From Spirometra erinaceieuropaei (Eukaryota > Platyhelminthes > Cestoda > Diphyllobothriidea > Diphyllobothriidae), in contig CACRXP010000001.1 in the NCBI GenBank assembly GCA_902702965.1, positions 2,078,084 to 2,142,083 of the forward strand: a stretch of DNA of 64,000 nucleotides, written 5' to 3'. Below the pieces are notes generated by a model. The model was not told the DNA's origin. It saw nothing but the letters and a program-made list of their open reading frames with translations, and did no database searches. Position 1 is the first letter of the stretch; the number at the start of each line of letters is the position of its first letter. The position numbers and the translations under genes were made by a program. Shown piece by piece: positions 1-12,699 of the stretch.

Positions 1-26
1 GGATGGAAGTGGTGGTGCAGAAGAAT

Positions 27-1957
27 TCACAGAGTTATTCGGCGGCAGAGAGGACGAGGATGACGCGGGCGGGGGATGAAGTTTGGTGAAGTTCGAGAGG
101 TACAGTTGATCCGAAGATGTCCAACAAGGCCGATTCGAGCCCCGAATGTCCGCTTACATCGAGGACACGTTGGAAGCAGTTGTGCGACAGCGTTGCTGAC
201 TGGGCGAAGTTGTGATTTGCGGGCTTCGCGTTTCGCTTTGACGGCGACGATGCGGTTGGCTTCGTGGATAGCAGCGCCCGTCTTCACTGTTCTCCTCCAT
301 GCCGGACGATCGCAGGCGAGCTCTTCCCAGTTGGTCGGGTTGATTTGCAGTAGCTTCAGGGAGGACTTCAGGGTATCTTTGTATCGACGAATTGGGCCTC
401 CTTGACGACGAGAACCCGTCGCGACGTCTCCGTAGAAGAGTCGTTTGGGTAGCCGCTCGTCGTCCATGCGCACCAGGTGGCCGCTCCAGCGCAGCTGCAT
501 TTGTCTCAACATGGAGTAGATGCTGAGCATTCCCGTTCGTTCCAGCACATCAGTGTCGGGGATGCGATCCTGCCAGTTCAGCCGCAGGATGCGACGAAGA
601 CAACTGAGGTGGAAGTGGTTAAGACGGCGTGCCTGCCTCGTGTACACCGTCCAGGTCTCTGCTCCATACAGTAGCGTCGGCAGGATAACGGCCTTGTACA
701 TCTTCAGCTTCGTGTTCAGTTGAAGACCGTGACGATTCCAAACTGTGCTTTGGAGACGACCGAAGGCTTGACTGGCTTTCGAGATCCTGTTGGCGACTTC
801 GTCATCAATCTTGGTGGTGCGGGAGAGAGTGCTGCCCAGGTACGGGAAGTTCTCCACCACTTGCAGTTGGGTTCCGTTCACGCTGATTTGCGGCGACGCG
901 TTGGGGGCTGTGGCTGAGTTGGGTGGCGGTTGGTGCATCACCACCGTCTTCTGCGTGTTAATGACCAGACCGAAGTTCTCGCAGGCGGCGGAGAACAGGT
1001 CCATGCTCCGTTGCATCTCCTCTTCTGAGGTGGTGTTCAGGGCGCAGTCGTCGACGAAGAGGAGTTCGTGAACGGTTGTTGTGGATACGCGTGATTGGAA
1101 GTGCATCCGCCGTTGATTCAGCAGGTGACCGTCCGTACTGTAGGCGATGCGGATCCCGGGGCGTTCGTCGCGGTAGGCGTCCATCAGCATGGCAGAGAAC
1201 ATAAGACTGAAGAGGGTTGGTGCCAGCACACATCCCTGTTTCACTCCGTTAGTCATTGCGAATGCCTCTGAGACAGCTCCGTTGTCCGTGACTCGCGCCA
1301 TCATACGTCGTGTAGCTGACGCACCATCTGAGTGAATCGCTCTGGACAGCCGAATTTCTGCATGATCTTCCACAGGCCTTCACGATTCACCGTGTCGAAG
1401 GCTTTCGTCAGGTCCACGAAGGTAGAGTACAGGTGGGTCCTCATCTCCTGACACTTCTCCTGAAGTTGGCGGGCGGCGAAGATCATATCCGTGGTCCCAC
1501 GATGACGACGGAAGCCGCACTGGCTTTCCGGCAGAAGGCCCTGTTCCAGGTGGTTATTGAGGCGGTTGAGAAGGATGCGAGCGAAGATCTTCCCGGCGAT
1601 GTTCAGCAAGGAGATGCCACGGTGATTGTCGCAGATTTGGCGATCCCCTTTGCGCTTGTAAAGGTGCACGATTGTTGCGTCCTTGAAATCTTGCGGGACT
1701 TCACCTTGACGCCACATCTCCTGGAAGAGCGCAGTCAGGTGATCCATGAGTTGCGGACCTCCGTGCTTGTAGACCTCAGCAGGGATTGCGTCCGATCCGG
1801 GTGCTTTCCCGCTGGAGAGCTGCTGCACGGCCCTGATGTTTTCCTGGAGAGATGGCGGGAGGTCGAGGTCCGCGTTGGTCTCGACTTGCGACAAACGCGC
1901 GATGGCGGCGTCGGAGATGGCGGAAGGGCGGTTTAGGACGCCTCGGAAATGCTCGGC
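27..1957 (-). pseudogene. Reverse transcriptase half with C-terminal zinc-finger-like motif
   Basis: Reverse transcriptase motifs are in order: YKRKGDRQICDNHRGISLLN (fingers), FVDLTKAFD (motif A), [15 protein letters not shown] (motif B) and FVDDCAL (motif C). Motif C has Val where Ala is usual in such elements. Thumb-like sequence containing LLYGAETWT and a basic tail follow. Near the end is a CPRC...H...C arrangement (spacing CX2C, then HX4C), a zinc-knuckle often seen at the C-terminus of this element type. A one-base deletion near 1303-1310 shifts the frame between QLHD and the segment beginning MMARVTDNG, so the ORF is broken into 1301-1957 and 27-about 1310. The final stop is TGA at 27-29. 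Clearly a non-functional copy. Confidence 0.9.
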
Positions 1958-3325
1958 CTATCGCTGATGGATTTGCGTCTTCTCAGTCAGGAGAGTACTG
2001 CCGTCGGCGCTGAGGAGAGGAGCAGTGCCCTTTGTCGGCGGACCGTAGACAGCTTTGATCGCAGAGAAGAAGTTCTTCCATTCGTTGCGGTCCGCGTAGC
2101 CTTGGATCTCCTCAGCTTTGCGAGCAGTCCAGGCGTCCTGCATATCGCGCAGTCGCTGCTGGAGGTGGCGGCGACCGCGGCAGAAAGCAGCTTTGTTGTC
2201 GTCAGTGGGGTGATCGACGTAGGCTTTGTGTAGGCGGTTCTTCTCAGCTAGCAGATTTCTGATGGCGGCGTCGTTGTCGTCGAACCAGTCCTGGTGTTGG
2301 CGGGGAGCGCGACCGAGGACGGTGAGCGCCGTCGCCTGGACCGTGTCTCGCAGTTGACACCAGCGGTTCTCCACGGAGGCGTTTTCGGCAGCGGCGGCAT
2401 CGGCGATGGGGAGGTTGTCTAGCCGTTGAGCTAGCTCATTGCTGAAATGGAGATGGTGAGCGGGCAAGGACAACAAGGCAACATTCAGCTTACCTGGGGG
2501 TCGCTTACCTTGTGGTCTCCTGCGAGGCTGTAGGCGAATACGCATCTTCGAAATGACGAGGCGATGGTCGGTCCACCCGTCAGCACCCGCGATCGCCTTC
2601 GTCATCAGCACGTCCCGCTGATCTCGCCTCCGGACGAGGACATAGTCCAGCAGGTGCCACTGACGCGACCGAGGATGCCTCCAAGTGGCCTTCTCTCGCT
2701 CCGGCAGACAGAAGAACGTGTTTGTCAGGATAAGGCGGTGTTCTGCGCAGGTGCGGAGCAGCAGCAGACCATTGTCGTTTGAGCCGCGGAGACCGTGGGG
2801 ACCCAGCACTCCTCTCCAGGCAGTATGGTCTGTGCCGACGCGGGCGTTGAAGTCGCCAAGGACAACCAACTTGTCCGCCATCGGCACAGTCGCCAAGAGG
2901 GCGTGCAGGTCCTCGTAGAATTTGTCTCTGACGGCGTCGGGGTTGGTCATGGTCGGAGCGTAGGCGCTGATGATGGTGGCGAATTGGCCCCCCCGCCGGA
3001 GAGGCAGGCGGAGGCTCATCAGACGATCGTTGATGCCCTGCGGCAAACAGGGCAGTCGTCCCACGATGTCGTTCCGAATGGCGAAGGCGACGCCCGCGTC
3101 TCGTCGCTCTGCCCTGGGTCGACCACTCCAGAAGAAGGTGTAACCGGCACCCACCTCCTCCAGTTGGCCTTGTTCGGAGAAACGGGTCTCGCTGAGTGCG
3201 GCGATGTCCACCTTGTAGCGCGCCAGTTCTCGTGCCACTAACGCTGTCCTCCTTTCCGGTCGGTTGCTCCTCGGATTGTCTAAAAGGGAACGAACATTCC
3301 AGGCTGCCAGAGTGAGCGGACCCAC
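1958..3325 (-). pseudogene. APE-type endonuclease half of the retrotransposon ORF
   Basis: This would nick target DNA to prime reverse transcription. Endonuclease/exonuclease/phosphatase-fold motifs appear in order from the N-terminus: [42 protein letters not shown] and [12 protein letters not shown]. The frame can be followed upstream to about 3519, but no ATG is visible there; 3325 is where recognisable domain sequence begins. The frame ends in a TAG at 1960-1958. Sequence on the far side (AEHFRGVLNRPS, then the reverse transcriptase) continues in the same frame, so the stop is a lesion, probably in a Trp codon, rather than a natural end. Confidence 0.88.
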
Positions 3326-4083
3326 ACTGCCAGTCTGGTGACGACGAGTGGGGCGACGGGAGGGAGATGGAGAAGAAGGTGACGAAGGAGAAGAATAGGC
3401 AGAGGAAGAGGTAGAAGAGGTAGGACGAGGAGAAGGAGTATGGTTGTTGTTGTTATTGGCATTGTTGTTGTTTCGATTTTGATTGTTTCGAGCATGATTA
3501 GACGTCTGCGGCCCTGGCTAGCCTGGAGACGGCGTGGTACCCAGCAATGTTTAGGCCACCTTTTCTAGGCCCTTCCCCTCATGGGGGCAGGCAGTGCCGC
3601 CCCTGACTCGGACTGCCCATGTGCCTGGTTGGCGCGACCGATCCCACTATGGGGCCACGACTTTTATGTTCGTAGTGGAGAACGACCGCATATGCCGTGA
3701 GTCCGCGGTCTCCGTCGGCGAGGGTGGGCGCGTCTCAGCGAAGGCGATGCGGAGACCCGTCCCGGCAGCAGTTATCCAACGGCGTACCAGGCAGAGCCTC
3801 GTCTCGACGATGCCGGCGCAGTGTTTCATCCGACCATCCATCCAGCGGAGTCCGCAGTACACTGTGCACGCGGCACAAGCGCACAGCGCCCTCACCTGGT
3901 TTAGCCCGCCGGTCGGGACGGTTGCCCGGGGTGTGGCCGCTGAGCAGAGTCCAGCTACGTGGAGCCACAGGTGAGAGTTGGGTGCCAGCAAATGGACGCT
4001 AGGCGTAGTCTCACCTGCAAGCAAGTGAGCGACCACTACGACCATCACGTGAACCCACCGCTGACACCCCCTACACCCCTGAA

Positions 4084-7000
4084 GTTACACCTAGTGCTTC
4101 TCGAATGATCTTCACATCATAGTTTGGTAACGTAGACCAGAAATTTTAATAGTAGTAATCCAGCAGTTACGTTCTTACCTCCTAAACACAAGGATGATAT
4201 ATTACTTTTGAAACACAACTTCCTTTTCCTACCACTTTCATTTATGCTTGTCCTCCCTACTGCATGAGGACACATCGCTCGGAAGACGACGGTTCCGATA
4301 TTCATTTTGTTCCCCTTTTTTCATCTGGCGTTCGTACCATTTCACCGTTTTATACAACTGTTCAGACAGAGGACTGTGCAGTTAGGGCCTTAGTTGGTAC
4401 CAGGACAACTGTCTCTCTTGTTAGAGCCAATGCACTTTCGCCAAAACGTCTCAATGGTATCGTTAAGGCCCATCACCTACCTAGCCTTCTGACTGCAGGT
4501 GGCTCTACGATGTGTACTATTGGATCAATCCTGCTGTCCGTCGCATTTTCAACCAGTACTAAACAACATATCATTCTGGCCAGCCCAGTGTCCACAACAC
4601 CGCGCTTATGAGAATATGCAGTCTCATAAGCGTGCCGTGCCCCTACCTATCCTGATTGCACACTATTAAATTCCGACGATTCAGTTTTGTCCCGAAGCAG
4701 CGGACAACGCATCCCACTTACTGACTGACAGTTGCCATAGATCGACATTAGGCAACTCCTGGAGGGCAAAATCCCCTAAAATGGCATTTAGGGATAAAAG
4801 GTCAACTGATGGGGGAAACATTTGGTGTAATCCAGGTCCAAGATGGCTCGCCTGTCCGTCATTAACCACTTACCCTCTTATGCCCGTCTGGGGAGGTCAG
4901 CCTTGAAGCACAGGACCCGTTAGGAGAAATATACAAATCGTCTGGTAATCACACCAAATAGGTTGATGTTGCCATAAAATTGAATCGTCCTGAACATGAC
5001 CGAAAAAGGCGCTGACTTGCTCCTCATTCTTAGTGCTTACATCCGGCATGCTGATGGGCCGTTGGCCTCTAAACCAGTAGACGGGTGGCACTAACGGTCA
5101 GTCTCTAGATTGAGAAACACTGTTGTCCCAGAATTCATTATCCGCTTGCTTTTTACAGTAGGACTCCTGAATTTTCCTCGAATGGATGGTGTACTGCGTG
5201 TAATTTGGAAATCATAAGCGCAAGGGTTTGACATTACTTGAGAGTCGAAACTTTGCTAAAACCTAAAGATGCCATTTCCTCTACCTGAAAAATTGATGAA
5301 GACGTAATTTTCTGTAAAAGATATATTCGCGCATACCTTCCTAAAGTATGTTCGGACTTATAAAGGCACCGAAAGTCAACGGGATAAATTCCTTCCACTT
5401 AAGCAGCCACTTTCGACAGATACAATTTTCTCAAGTGGCAGGAAGGACGCTTGGCCGAATGCCAGAATGAAAGGTTTGTGGATAATATCGCGCGCTAATC
5501 GACAGCGCAGCCCTACTGAAGCAAGGCTTTTCAGACGAATCCATACTTTAGAATTTCAGTTAATGCCTCAAGAGGTACGCAGGTTGCCAACAGCATTTTT
5601 GAAGGGCCGTCCCGTGACGCTCAGTTGGGCTATTAAAACATCTGGTTCCTACTTCTTCCAATCATTAGCAGATTAAGTAGACATTTTAACACATATATAC
5701 AAACTCAGGGAAACTTGAGGGACAAGGATCTGTCGTGTCACCAATATCTGTGGACCTATTGTGTTGAACTTGAGGCTACGGGCTATGATAACAGATTTGA
5801 TAAAGCAGACTGTTCTCACACATTATGGGGCCGCCACGAGCAAGGTAAGAACCTCTGAAAGGTAAGAACCGTTTACCATGAGAGATGCACGGGGTCAACA
5901 CAGTGGTCTGATCAGGACACGCCAATCGTTAACCGGGTTTCTCAAAGTGAACGTATCGCATTACAGATGCCAAACATGAGAAGGGTGAGGTTGCATGCCT
6001 TGGCACAAGCCTGCGCCGCCCAGCCATCTGCGCCCAATCCTTGCATCAGATAGCTGACCGGCTCGGACAGTGAATTAATTTCTGGAAGGAGAAAGATAAC
6101 GGTAACGTCGCTCGCGACGGCCATACTGAGATGGATCTCTACAACGTGATGTCGGATGGAAAATCCGACGCCTAATCTGGGTACACGAGCCACTTGGTTT
6201 TCAGACCCTATCGAGAGCCGCATTACTATGTTTTCGGCTGCTTCACCACCTTTCTGGGGAATAGTGACCTGCATTAAAACAGTGCTGCAGACAGCGCGTA
6301 GTGCACCGAATAAGATCTTAGAAATTCGAACCAATGTAGGCGAAGGTAACGACGTCATTTTATTTGTATGCACTCTAGGTATGGTTCTCACACGACGTTT
6401 ATCAGCAAATTCCTGTTCATATGGCTCGGATAGGGTTTAGTTTTCCGCTGATGGGTAAAGCGCTACGAGAATGATGAAGTCCCTTTAGTGAAAAGTGGCT
6501 AAACTTCTGACGGATAACCTTAGACCTTGTCAAACCGACGGTTTTCCATTTTGAAGAATACTAAGATTTTACTGGTCATCCAAGTTAGAGCAGGTGGACG
6601 ACAGACAGTCCTGTCTTTACATCCTCCACCTCAATCCGGTGGGGTTTTCTCATCCTATTGTGAACTCACTGAGCCCGCCTCTTACTTTTAGAAGTGGGCC
6701 GAAAACCGCCAAACTGTCAAAACCCTGTCGCGTGTCATGATTGAAAAATGAGGTATTCAACACAATTTCCCCATCTCGTAAGCATTCTACAAGTGCAGAC
6801 CCAACGAACATTACGCCAGGTAAGACCGACAAATAAGCGGTTCTGGACTGTGCCAACAATTAACGCTCTATAATTCTCTCATCCTCTAGTCTTTACGGCG
6901 ATTCGGTTGGAGACTGTTACAGACGCACTTTCCTGTACGTAATCTTTCGCTTTATCGTGCATTGTCATCAGAAATGCAAATGTACAACCGTTGAGGGGGA

Positions 7001-10000
7001 CTTCCTAATGCTAGTGTCGCGTCAAACCGCATAAGTTGAGCACAGGGAGCGCTGGAATACCTTCCTCAGCCTTCAACTCTTAGAAAAACAACAAAAAGGC
7101 CTAGAGCGCAGTACTTTTAATAAAGACAGGGTATTTACCGCTGTGTTCCCAGCAGCTTAAGCTGTTAATCCTGAAAGGCAGAAAGTTGGAGCAGGCTGAT
7201 TGTCGGAATCCACAGCTTATCTGTCCTTTGGGACGTGTGCTAAAGATCCTTAACTGAGGCGAAGCGCAACAAAGGAGGTGCTCTTTGAGTGTCTTAGAGT
7301 CGCATCTTAGGCTAAAAACCGGTGACGCCATCTTACAGCAAAACCGCAGCACGCAATGGGACGGAGGCAGATAGATCGGTCCGCACAAGGACCACCAGAA
7401 TGCCGAGTCTAAGGCAGGATCCCACCTGCTTTTCTGACGGTCCGCTCAATTTTTTACCTCAGCGGCTTGCGCGAATGGGTTGCTGCCTCCCATTGCAGAT
7501 TTTGACCGGACTTCCGAGAGTTGAGCCCTTCCACCATCTGCCCAGTGCAGTTACAGGGCCAAGTGTTGTATGAAACTCAACAGCACTAAGTTCTCTATTG
7601 GCGCTAAGTCGGCTTATGATCTGAATGTCCTTATTGGACAAGAACGACGACGACGATAAAACGACCCAGGACTATCGCTTCTCTCTCCAGCATGAATTTA
7701 ACACTTGGATTGACCATATAAGACGCCGCAACATACTTATGGCCATCCCCTAGAACGGAGCCACTGGAAGTTTACTGGTAATTCCTCTTTCTAGTTAGCA
7801 ACGTGGAATGGGACAGAGAGCGGCGTAATAGTGCTGGAAACTGTCCTTGAGTTGACTATTATCAGTACCGATGTAGACGGTTAACGAATCTGCTTCATCG
7901 TGAGCCAATGCCATCTGCGAAATCTGGTCAACGGTGCTGATGAAGAGTTGGTTAAATAGGAAGGCGATACACTCTGAAAACTAACAGGGTTTCGGGCCTA
8001 CGACGAGCGATTTTGGCGTCGTGTGAGAGGCGTCCAGAGGTCTGTTCTGATTGCGGGATTGAATAAGGATCGATCCCGGCTATCTTTGGATCCCGCTCTA
8101 GAGCACGCAGTGGATGGGCAGAAAATACTCGACAAGTACCATCGATGAGGGCGGAGGAGGATGTGGTGGTCATTCTCGACTTTCGGCAGACATACTCAAT
8201 CTCCGGCGGGGGATACCCGAAACCTTGGGTGTCGGGTCTGGCGTCCTACTGGTTGAACCGCTGTTGGACGCCTTGTAGACTGCGGTCAGAAATGCGCAGT
8301 CACATGTGAGTGGTGTTCGTCAGTCGATCCTAATTACACATCGGAAAACGGCCTATCCACGTTGCCCTAGAGTTAATCGATGAGGCGATTCACGAGTACG
8401 CCTCGCCTTGGTTGGATTTATCCAAAATTACCCAGTAGGATGGACTGTCGGTTTGTTCGTCTACTTCATGGGCTAGCAACCTGCCCTCGCTTTTCATATC
8501 ACAATGGTTTGTGAGATTTGACTAGGAAAATAGTGAAAACACTTCAGCGATCCACAATAAGAGAATAGCGCATAAAACCTATCTGGCTGAAAGGTCAAGT
8601 AATCCGTTTATCAACTATGTTTCTCCCCATATATACAGAGAAGCGCAAATTACGATTTCTCATTTATCCAGTATTCGGAGTAATCCTAAGCCAGATTACT
8701 GGGTGTGATTGAAAAAATTCTCTTTAATTAGATGTTGGCGGTTGGGGCCTTAGATTTCCAGCGCCAAAATGTAATGTCGTCGGAAAGCACGGAGGACCAT
8801 ATACTACTGTAGCGCAGATCTCGACAGAGGACTGGTAAATAACCGACTGAAGAGTGGGAGGCCCTCATTTGTCAGAGCGCAAGCTTCGTCATTGTCAAGG
8901 CATTTTGTAGGTAACTTTATTGCTACCCGCTAGGAGCATGCCGCGCTGGATTTATCAGCGCCGAAGGCAATCCTTACAGGCATCAAAAGAAGGAGCGACC
9001 TTAACCCAATTAAGTTAGTCTGCCACTGTCCGGATAGAGACGCAATCAAAGCCATTTCCCTCCCAGGAGTCCAGTCTCGTCGATACCTTTTTGACGGTGC
9101 ATCAGCAATGACCTCAGTTTACTTGGCATCATCGGACAGTCATGCAACGACTCAATGCCAAGCAGACCCACAATTTGAATAGGGCTCGCTTGGTCATTGA
9201 GCCTCGTTGTCGGACCTTGTTGGCAAACAAGACGGAAACGGTACATGCAGTCTGCCTTGTCACTAACGGTAAAAAGAAAATAGAACCCAAAGACTTCCAA
9301 AGCACCGCAGTCCGCAAAAAAGATCGGTGCAAACAGGCCCGGCAGCTGTACACACGTCGGGCAATGAGCTGTTTGGATTTAGTGACTTTATATGCGGGCC
9401 GCACACCGACTTCTTCATTCGTAACCGCGAAGTCGCTCATTGTGGCTGATGCAGTCAGTCCCAAGTTACAGGTTCAAGAGGTTATTGATGTTAGCCCTCC
9501 ATTGCAGTTGGTTGGCGACAAACTACTGAGCAAAGTTGGGCCATTTGCAACATAAGCACAAGTGAGGCACGGAAGCTCAGCCTCCCCACACCCGCTCAGC
9601 TGTCAGTCTTGATGCTCACGCTGGCCGGGAATGGGTATGAGTGATACGGCATCCTAGACGTCTTCTTCTTCTTCTTCAGGCCAATTTGGCGCATAACACA
9701 GTCAACTCAGCCGACTGCGGTTACTTATTGGAGACGCGATGGGAGTGGCGAATTTACGACTCGAAACGCAAGTAGCATCAAATATTCCGAGGGAGCGCAT
9801 ATCTAATATCTATATAGAATTATTGTCCTGATGGAAGTTGCATACGCTCTAGATCGAGTCTTTGGGCTAACCTTACACACTCCAGACGTTAGGCGACTCC
9901 CTGCCTCTTTGCCAAACTTAACTCAGGTACAGGCAACTATGAAGATGAGAACAGCATAAATATAACTGGCCAATGAGCCGGAACGCATGGTAGCTTGCGG

Positions 10001-10497
10001 GAAGAATGACTTCTGGGCTTGTCACCTAGAAGCCTGGAAATTAGTTACAGGCCATGACGATTCTGTATGCGGTTCTTCATTACCATTGGTTTTTGTTGAT
10101 TCAGGGAGTTATCCTCGAAAGCACGGACTAGTCTAGACTCCAAAAATCGGTTCGGTTAGCAGAAAAGTGGAGTTACGAACCAGATAATCGGCTGTAAATC
10201 TATGGTAACCACACTACAACGAAAGCACTCGACACTTGTCGGGACGTAAGTCTGCCACGCCACAAGTTCGAAGTTAACGTGATACCAATCCTTCTTAAGC
10301 ATTGATATTAGCTGTTTCCTAAACGACGTGTTTACAACAAGTTAGTGACAAAACTCACTTCTCAGTTAGGGACCGCCAGACCTTCAAATAGTATTGGCAA
10401 CTCTCGTTGGGGCAGCATCCGCTTCCAGGTAGATAAAGCGAAATTATATATTTAACTTGCAAAGCCTACTCAACAACTAACAGTAGACACAAAACTA
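4084..10497. other. Intergenic region without recognisable genes
   Basis: Moderately AT-rich sequence. I see no conserved protein motif on either strand. The longest frame (9142-9555 +, 137 codons) matches nothing I know and overlaps a 111-codon frame on the other strand, so I treat it as chance. A short (TTC)n run lies near 9661-9678. Confidence 0.6.
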
Positions 10498-10835
10498 ACA
10501 GTTCGACCGCCGTCCCCGTCGGCGTCGAGCGTGTCTCACAGGATAGTGGGCGCAGGGTCAGTGACTTGCGTGTGAGTTCGTTTATGGCGAAAGTAGACTT
10601 GTGATGCACCCGCCGCTCTCTCTCCCCTGGGTTCGGTGTCGATAAATGAAGAAGACTGGGGGTGCAGGTGGATGGCGCGGCGTGAGCCTTCCCCTAGGCT
10701 TGCCACCAGACTCCTCGTGTGGCATTTGTTATGGGTATACGGTTCAATAAGGCGTGCCCGACCCTGATCGAGCCTCCATGTTGGTCCAGCGCAACTCCTG
10801 CGTGGCCCGTTGAAGGGAGCAAAGCGGCCGAGCGG
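10498..10835 (+). repeat. GC-rich dispersed repeat, copy 1
   Basis: Begins with the family's head motif (GTTCGACCGCCGTC), followed by the GTGACTTGCGTGTGAGTT block, the AGTAGACTTG block, a CACTCTCTC-like stretch, GGGTTCGGTGTC and GGTGCAGGTGGATGGCGCGG. The same ordered blocks recur at least eight more times in this window. GC content is well above the flanks. No coding capacity is evident. Confidence 0.75.
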
Positions 10836-11803
10836 ACTCCCTACTCGTCTTACAGAAACGAAACCATCGATTCAAACGAAGTCAGCATCCACGGCTGGTG
10901 GAACCGGCAGCGTCTCACGATTCGAGCACGGCTGAATTAAAACCTCACACGGATGGAGCATTCCAGAGCGCTAATTACCGGAGGACCCATACAAGGAAAA
11001 CACTGAAATCAAAAAGGTAAAGTGCTAGCCCGTCCGTGGAGCTCCTCGGGCTTTTTAGATGCTTTCGTTAATGCCATTCGCGCTAGTGGATACATTTACT
11101 GTATGCGAATCTAAGGGTCCAATCCCACTCAAGTCACTGAGGATAGTATAAAGTAGTATTTTAACCGGCCCTACTCGCTAGGAGGAAGATTGTCCGCATC
11201 AAATCCAAGGGATTTTTGCAAAACAAAACATGATACTACAGTAGCTTCCAAAAAACGCCAATTTAGATTCGAATCAGGTCAGAGATGAGTGCAAGTAGGC
11301 TGGAAAACATGGTCCTAGCGGACCTAGGTAAGCAGATCTAAATAGCTAAAGTTAAAACACAGCTCAGGACAAAAATCATAACAGAAACCAGTTAACACCA
11401 GCGACGATTATCCAGTTCACAGTAGTCAGGTGGCACATGGGGATGGAACGAGCGGCAATCTAAATAATCCGTGGACAAAACTTCTGCGTGGGGTTAGAAA
11501 CAGGGACATCATGGGTCATTTTCTGGTTTCCGAGACAAAGGACCCACCAGCACGTGTGTACTAAGTTGTCGTGCGGAGAGTGAAAAAGAGACTGTAGAGA
11601 ACATTTACCGTAAAAGCAAAAGAGCGCTGAAACAGTTGAAAACATCGTCGGCAAACTTTCTAGTGGAGCCACGTAATGCAAGATCGCTTCATTTTCATTA
11701 GGCCGAAAGGAAACATAAAGGCCCCGGCAGCAAAGACCCGTATCTCCTGTGGACCATCCAGTCTTTCCATCGAACAGCGTCAATTGACAGCCATAATATA
11801 CAC
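10836..11803. other. Gap between repeat copy 1 and UTP23
   Basis: No gene recognised. The part next to 11803 is expected to hold the 3' untranslated region of the minus-strand UTP23 gene. I saw no canonical AATAAA there. A 115-codon minus frame (11460-11807) starting at the UTP23 stop has no recognisable motif. Confidence 0.5.
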
Positions 11804-12699
11804 TCAAGGCTTTAATTCAGCATACATCTTTGCAAGCACTTGACGCATAGCCCACGTTTTGTGAAGAGAACGCCGGCGTTTCCAAGACTTCGTGTCAGCG
11901 GTGGTGCCGGTGGGGACAGGTTGTGACGAGGGGATAGCTCCCTTTTTCTTCTTTCTGCATGATAGCGGGTTTGGAGCCTGTTTATGCTTCTTCTTTCGTT
12001 TTAAGGGGGCGTCTTGTTCAAGACCAAACTTCTGTTCGATAGCAAGGAGCCTGGACGCCTGAAAACGGTACAAAATTGGGATCCAGATAAAGGGAACACG
12101 ACATAAGCAATCTGCGAGAATTAAAGAATACTCACTTCTGCTTCACTCAGTTTCAAACTTTCAGTAGTCAAACTCTCGATCAAGGCTTGTGTGGAGGCAG
12201 GTATAGGCTCTATGTTGACACATCGTTGTGCAATTATAAATAACGGCATCCCGGGTACATTGCGAGCTAGCAGACGAAGATCCTCGTCGTTCGATGCCAA
12301 GGCGAAAAGAAAACACTTTTCGTGTTTTTTGGGATGCCCATAAGTGTGGCTATGTCTTTTTGCCGTCCGAATGCGCTTGCGGATGCACCAAGCTGCGCCA
12401 CGAGAAGGGTCATATTCGTGCCGACACTTAAGAACCTTAAAGCCTTCCAGGACCTTAAGCGACCCGAAAAGCAGGGATCCCATGGCCTTACATTCAGAAG
12501 TTACGCAAGAAGACGTCACAAGGCGAATCCCTTTGCCGGCCATATTGCAGAGACTTTCGAATATGTTCACTTGATGGATTAAGGCCTGGCGGACAAATGT
12601 GTAGTCCAAGAATATTTCAAGCTCCTTGAAATTCAGGCCAAAACAGCGGGAGTAAGTTGTAAGTATTTTCGCACATTGTTTTGCCCTCTTCAATCGCAT
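11804..12699 (-). CDS. UTP23: rRNA-processing protein UTP23 homolog (two exons)
   Basis: UTP23 is a nucleolar small-subunit processome factor with a degenerate PIN domain. It binds the snR30/U17 snoRNA region and is needed for early 18S rRNA cleavages. Exon 1 is 12699-12136 (188 codons) and exon 2 is 12058-11804 (84 codons plus TGA), giving 272 residues against about 250 in human. The ATG at 12699 is preceded by an in-frame TAA (12705-12703). Donor GTGAGT and acceptor TTTTCAG join in phase 0. Visible features: basic N-terminus (MRLKRAKQ); PIN-type acidic positions around D32, E69 and D138/D140; VPGMPLFII near 149-156; and the diagnostic basic tail KRKKKHKQAPNPLSCRKKKK at about 208-227. Zinc ligands C92, H94 and C105 are present, but the first Cys of the family's CCHC set appears to be missing. 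Identification rests on overall pattern plus the PNPLSC-Lys tail; I am confident. Confidence 0.94.

Larger units (their letters stand above)
27..4083 (-). mobile_element. RTE-like non-LTR retrotransposon, nearly full length
   Basis: An endonuclease segment is followed by a reverse transcriptase in the same reading direction, with no integrase or LTR, so this is a target-primed LINE-type element. The protein part spans about 27-3520. GC-rich sequence upstream (about 3526-4083) is probably its 5' untranslated region, because base composition drops sharply to AT-rich just after 4083. The N-terminal stretch before the endonuclease (about 3330-3510) is Asn-, Ser- and Pro-rich low-complexity sequence. 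Clade naming is an inference from motif style and the APE-type endonuclease. The 3' end lies at or before the window start, so any tail repeat or target duplication cannot be seen. One stop codon and one frameshift make this copy inactive, but the rest of the frame is well preserved, suggesting a fairly young insertion. Confidence 0.9.

Noticed and set aside
9142..9555. 137-codon plus-strand frame as a gene
   Set aside because: No known motif, overlapped by a 111-codon frame on the other strand, no supporting splice or promoter signals.
12322..12582. Plus-strand frames inside UTP23 exon 1
   Set aside because: Antisense shadows of a well-recognised coding exon.
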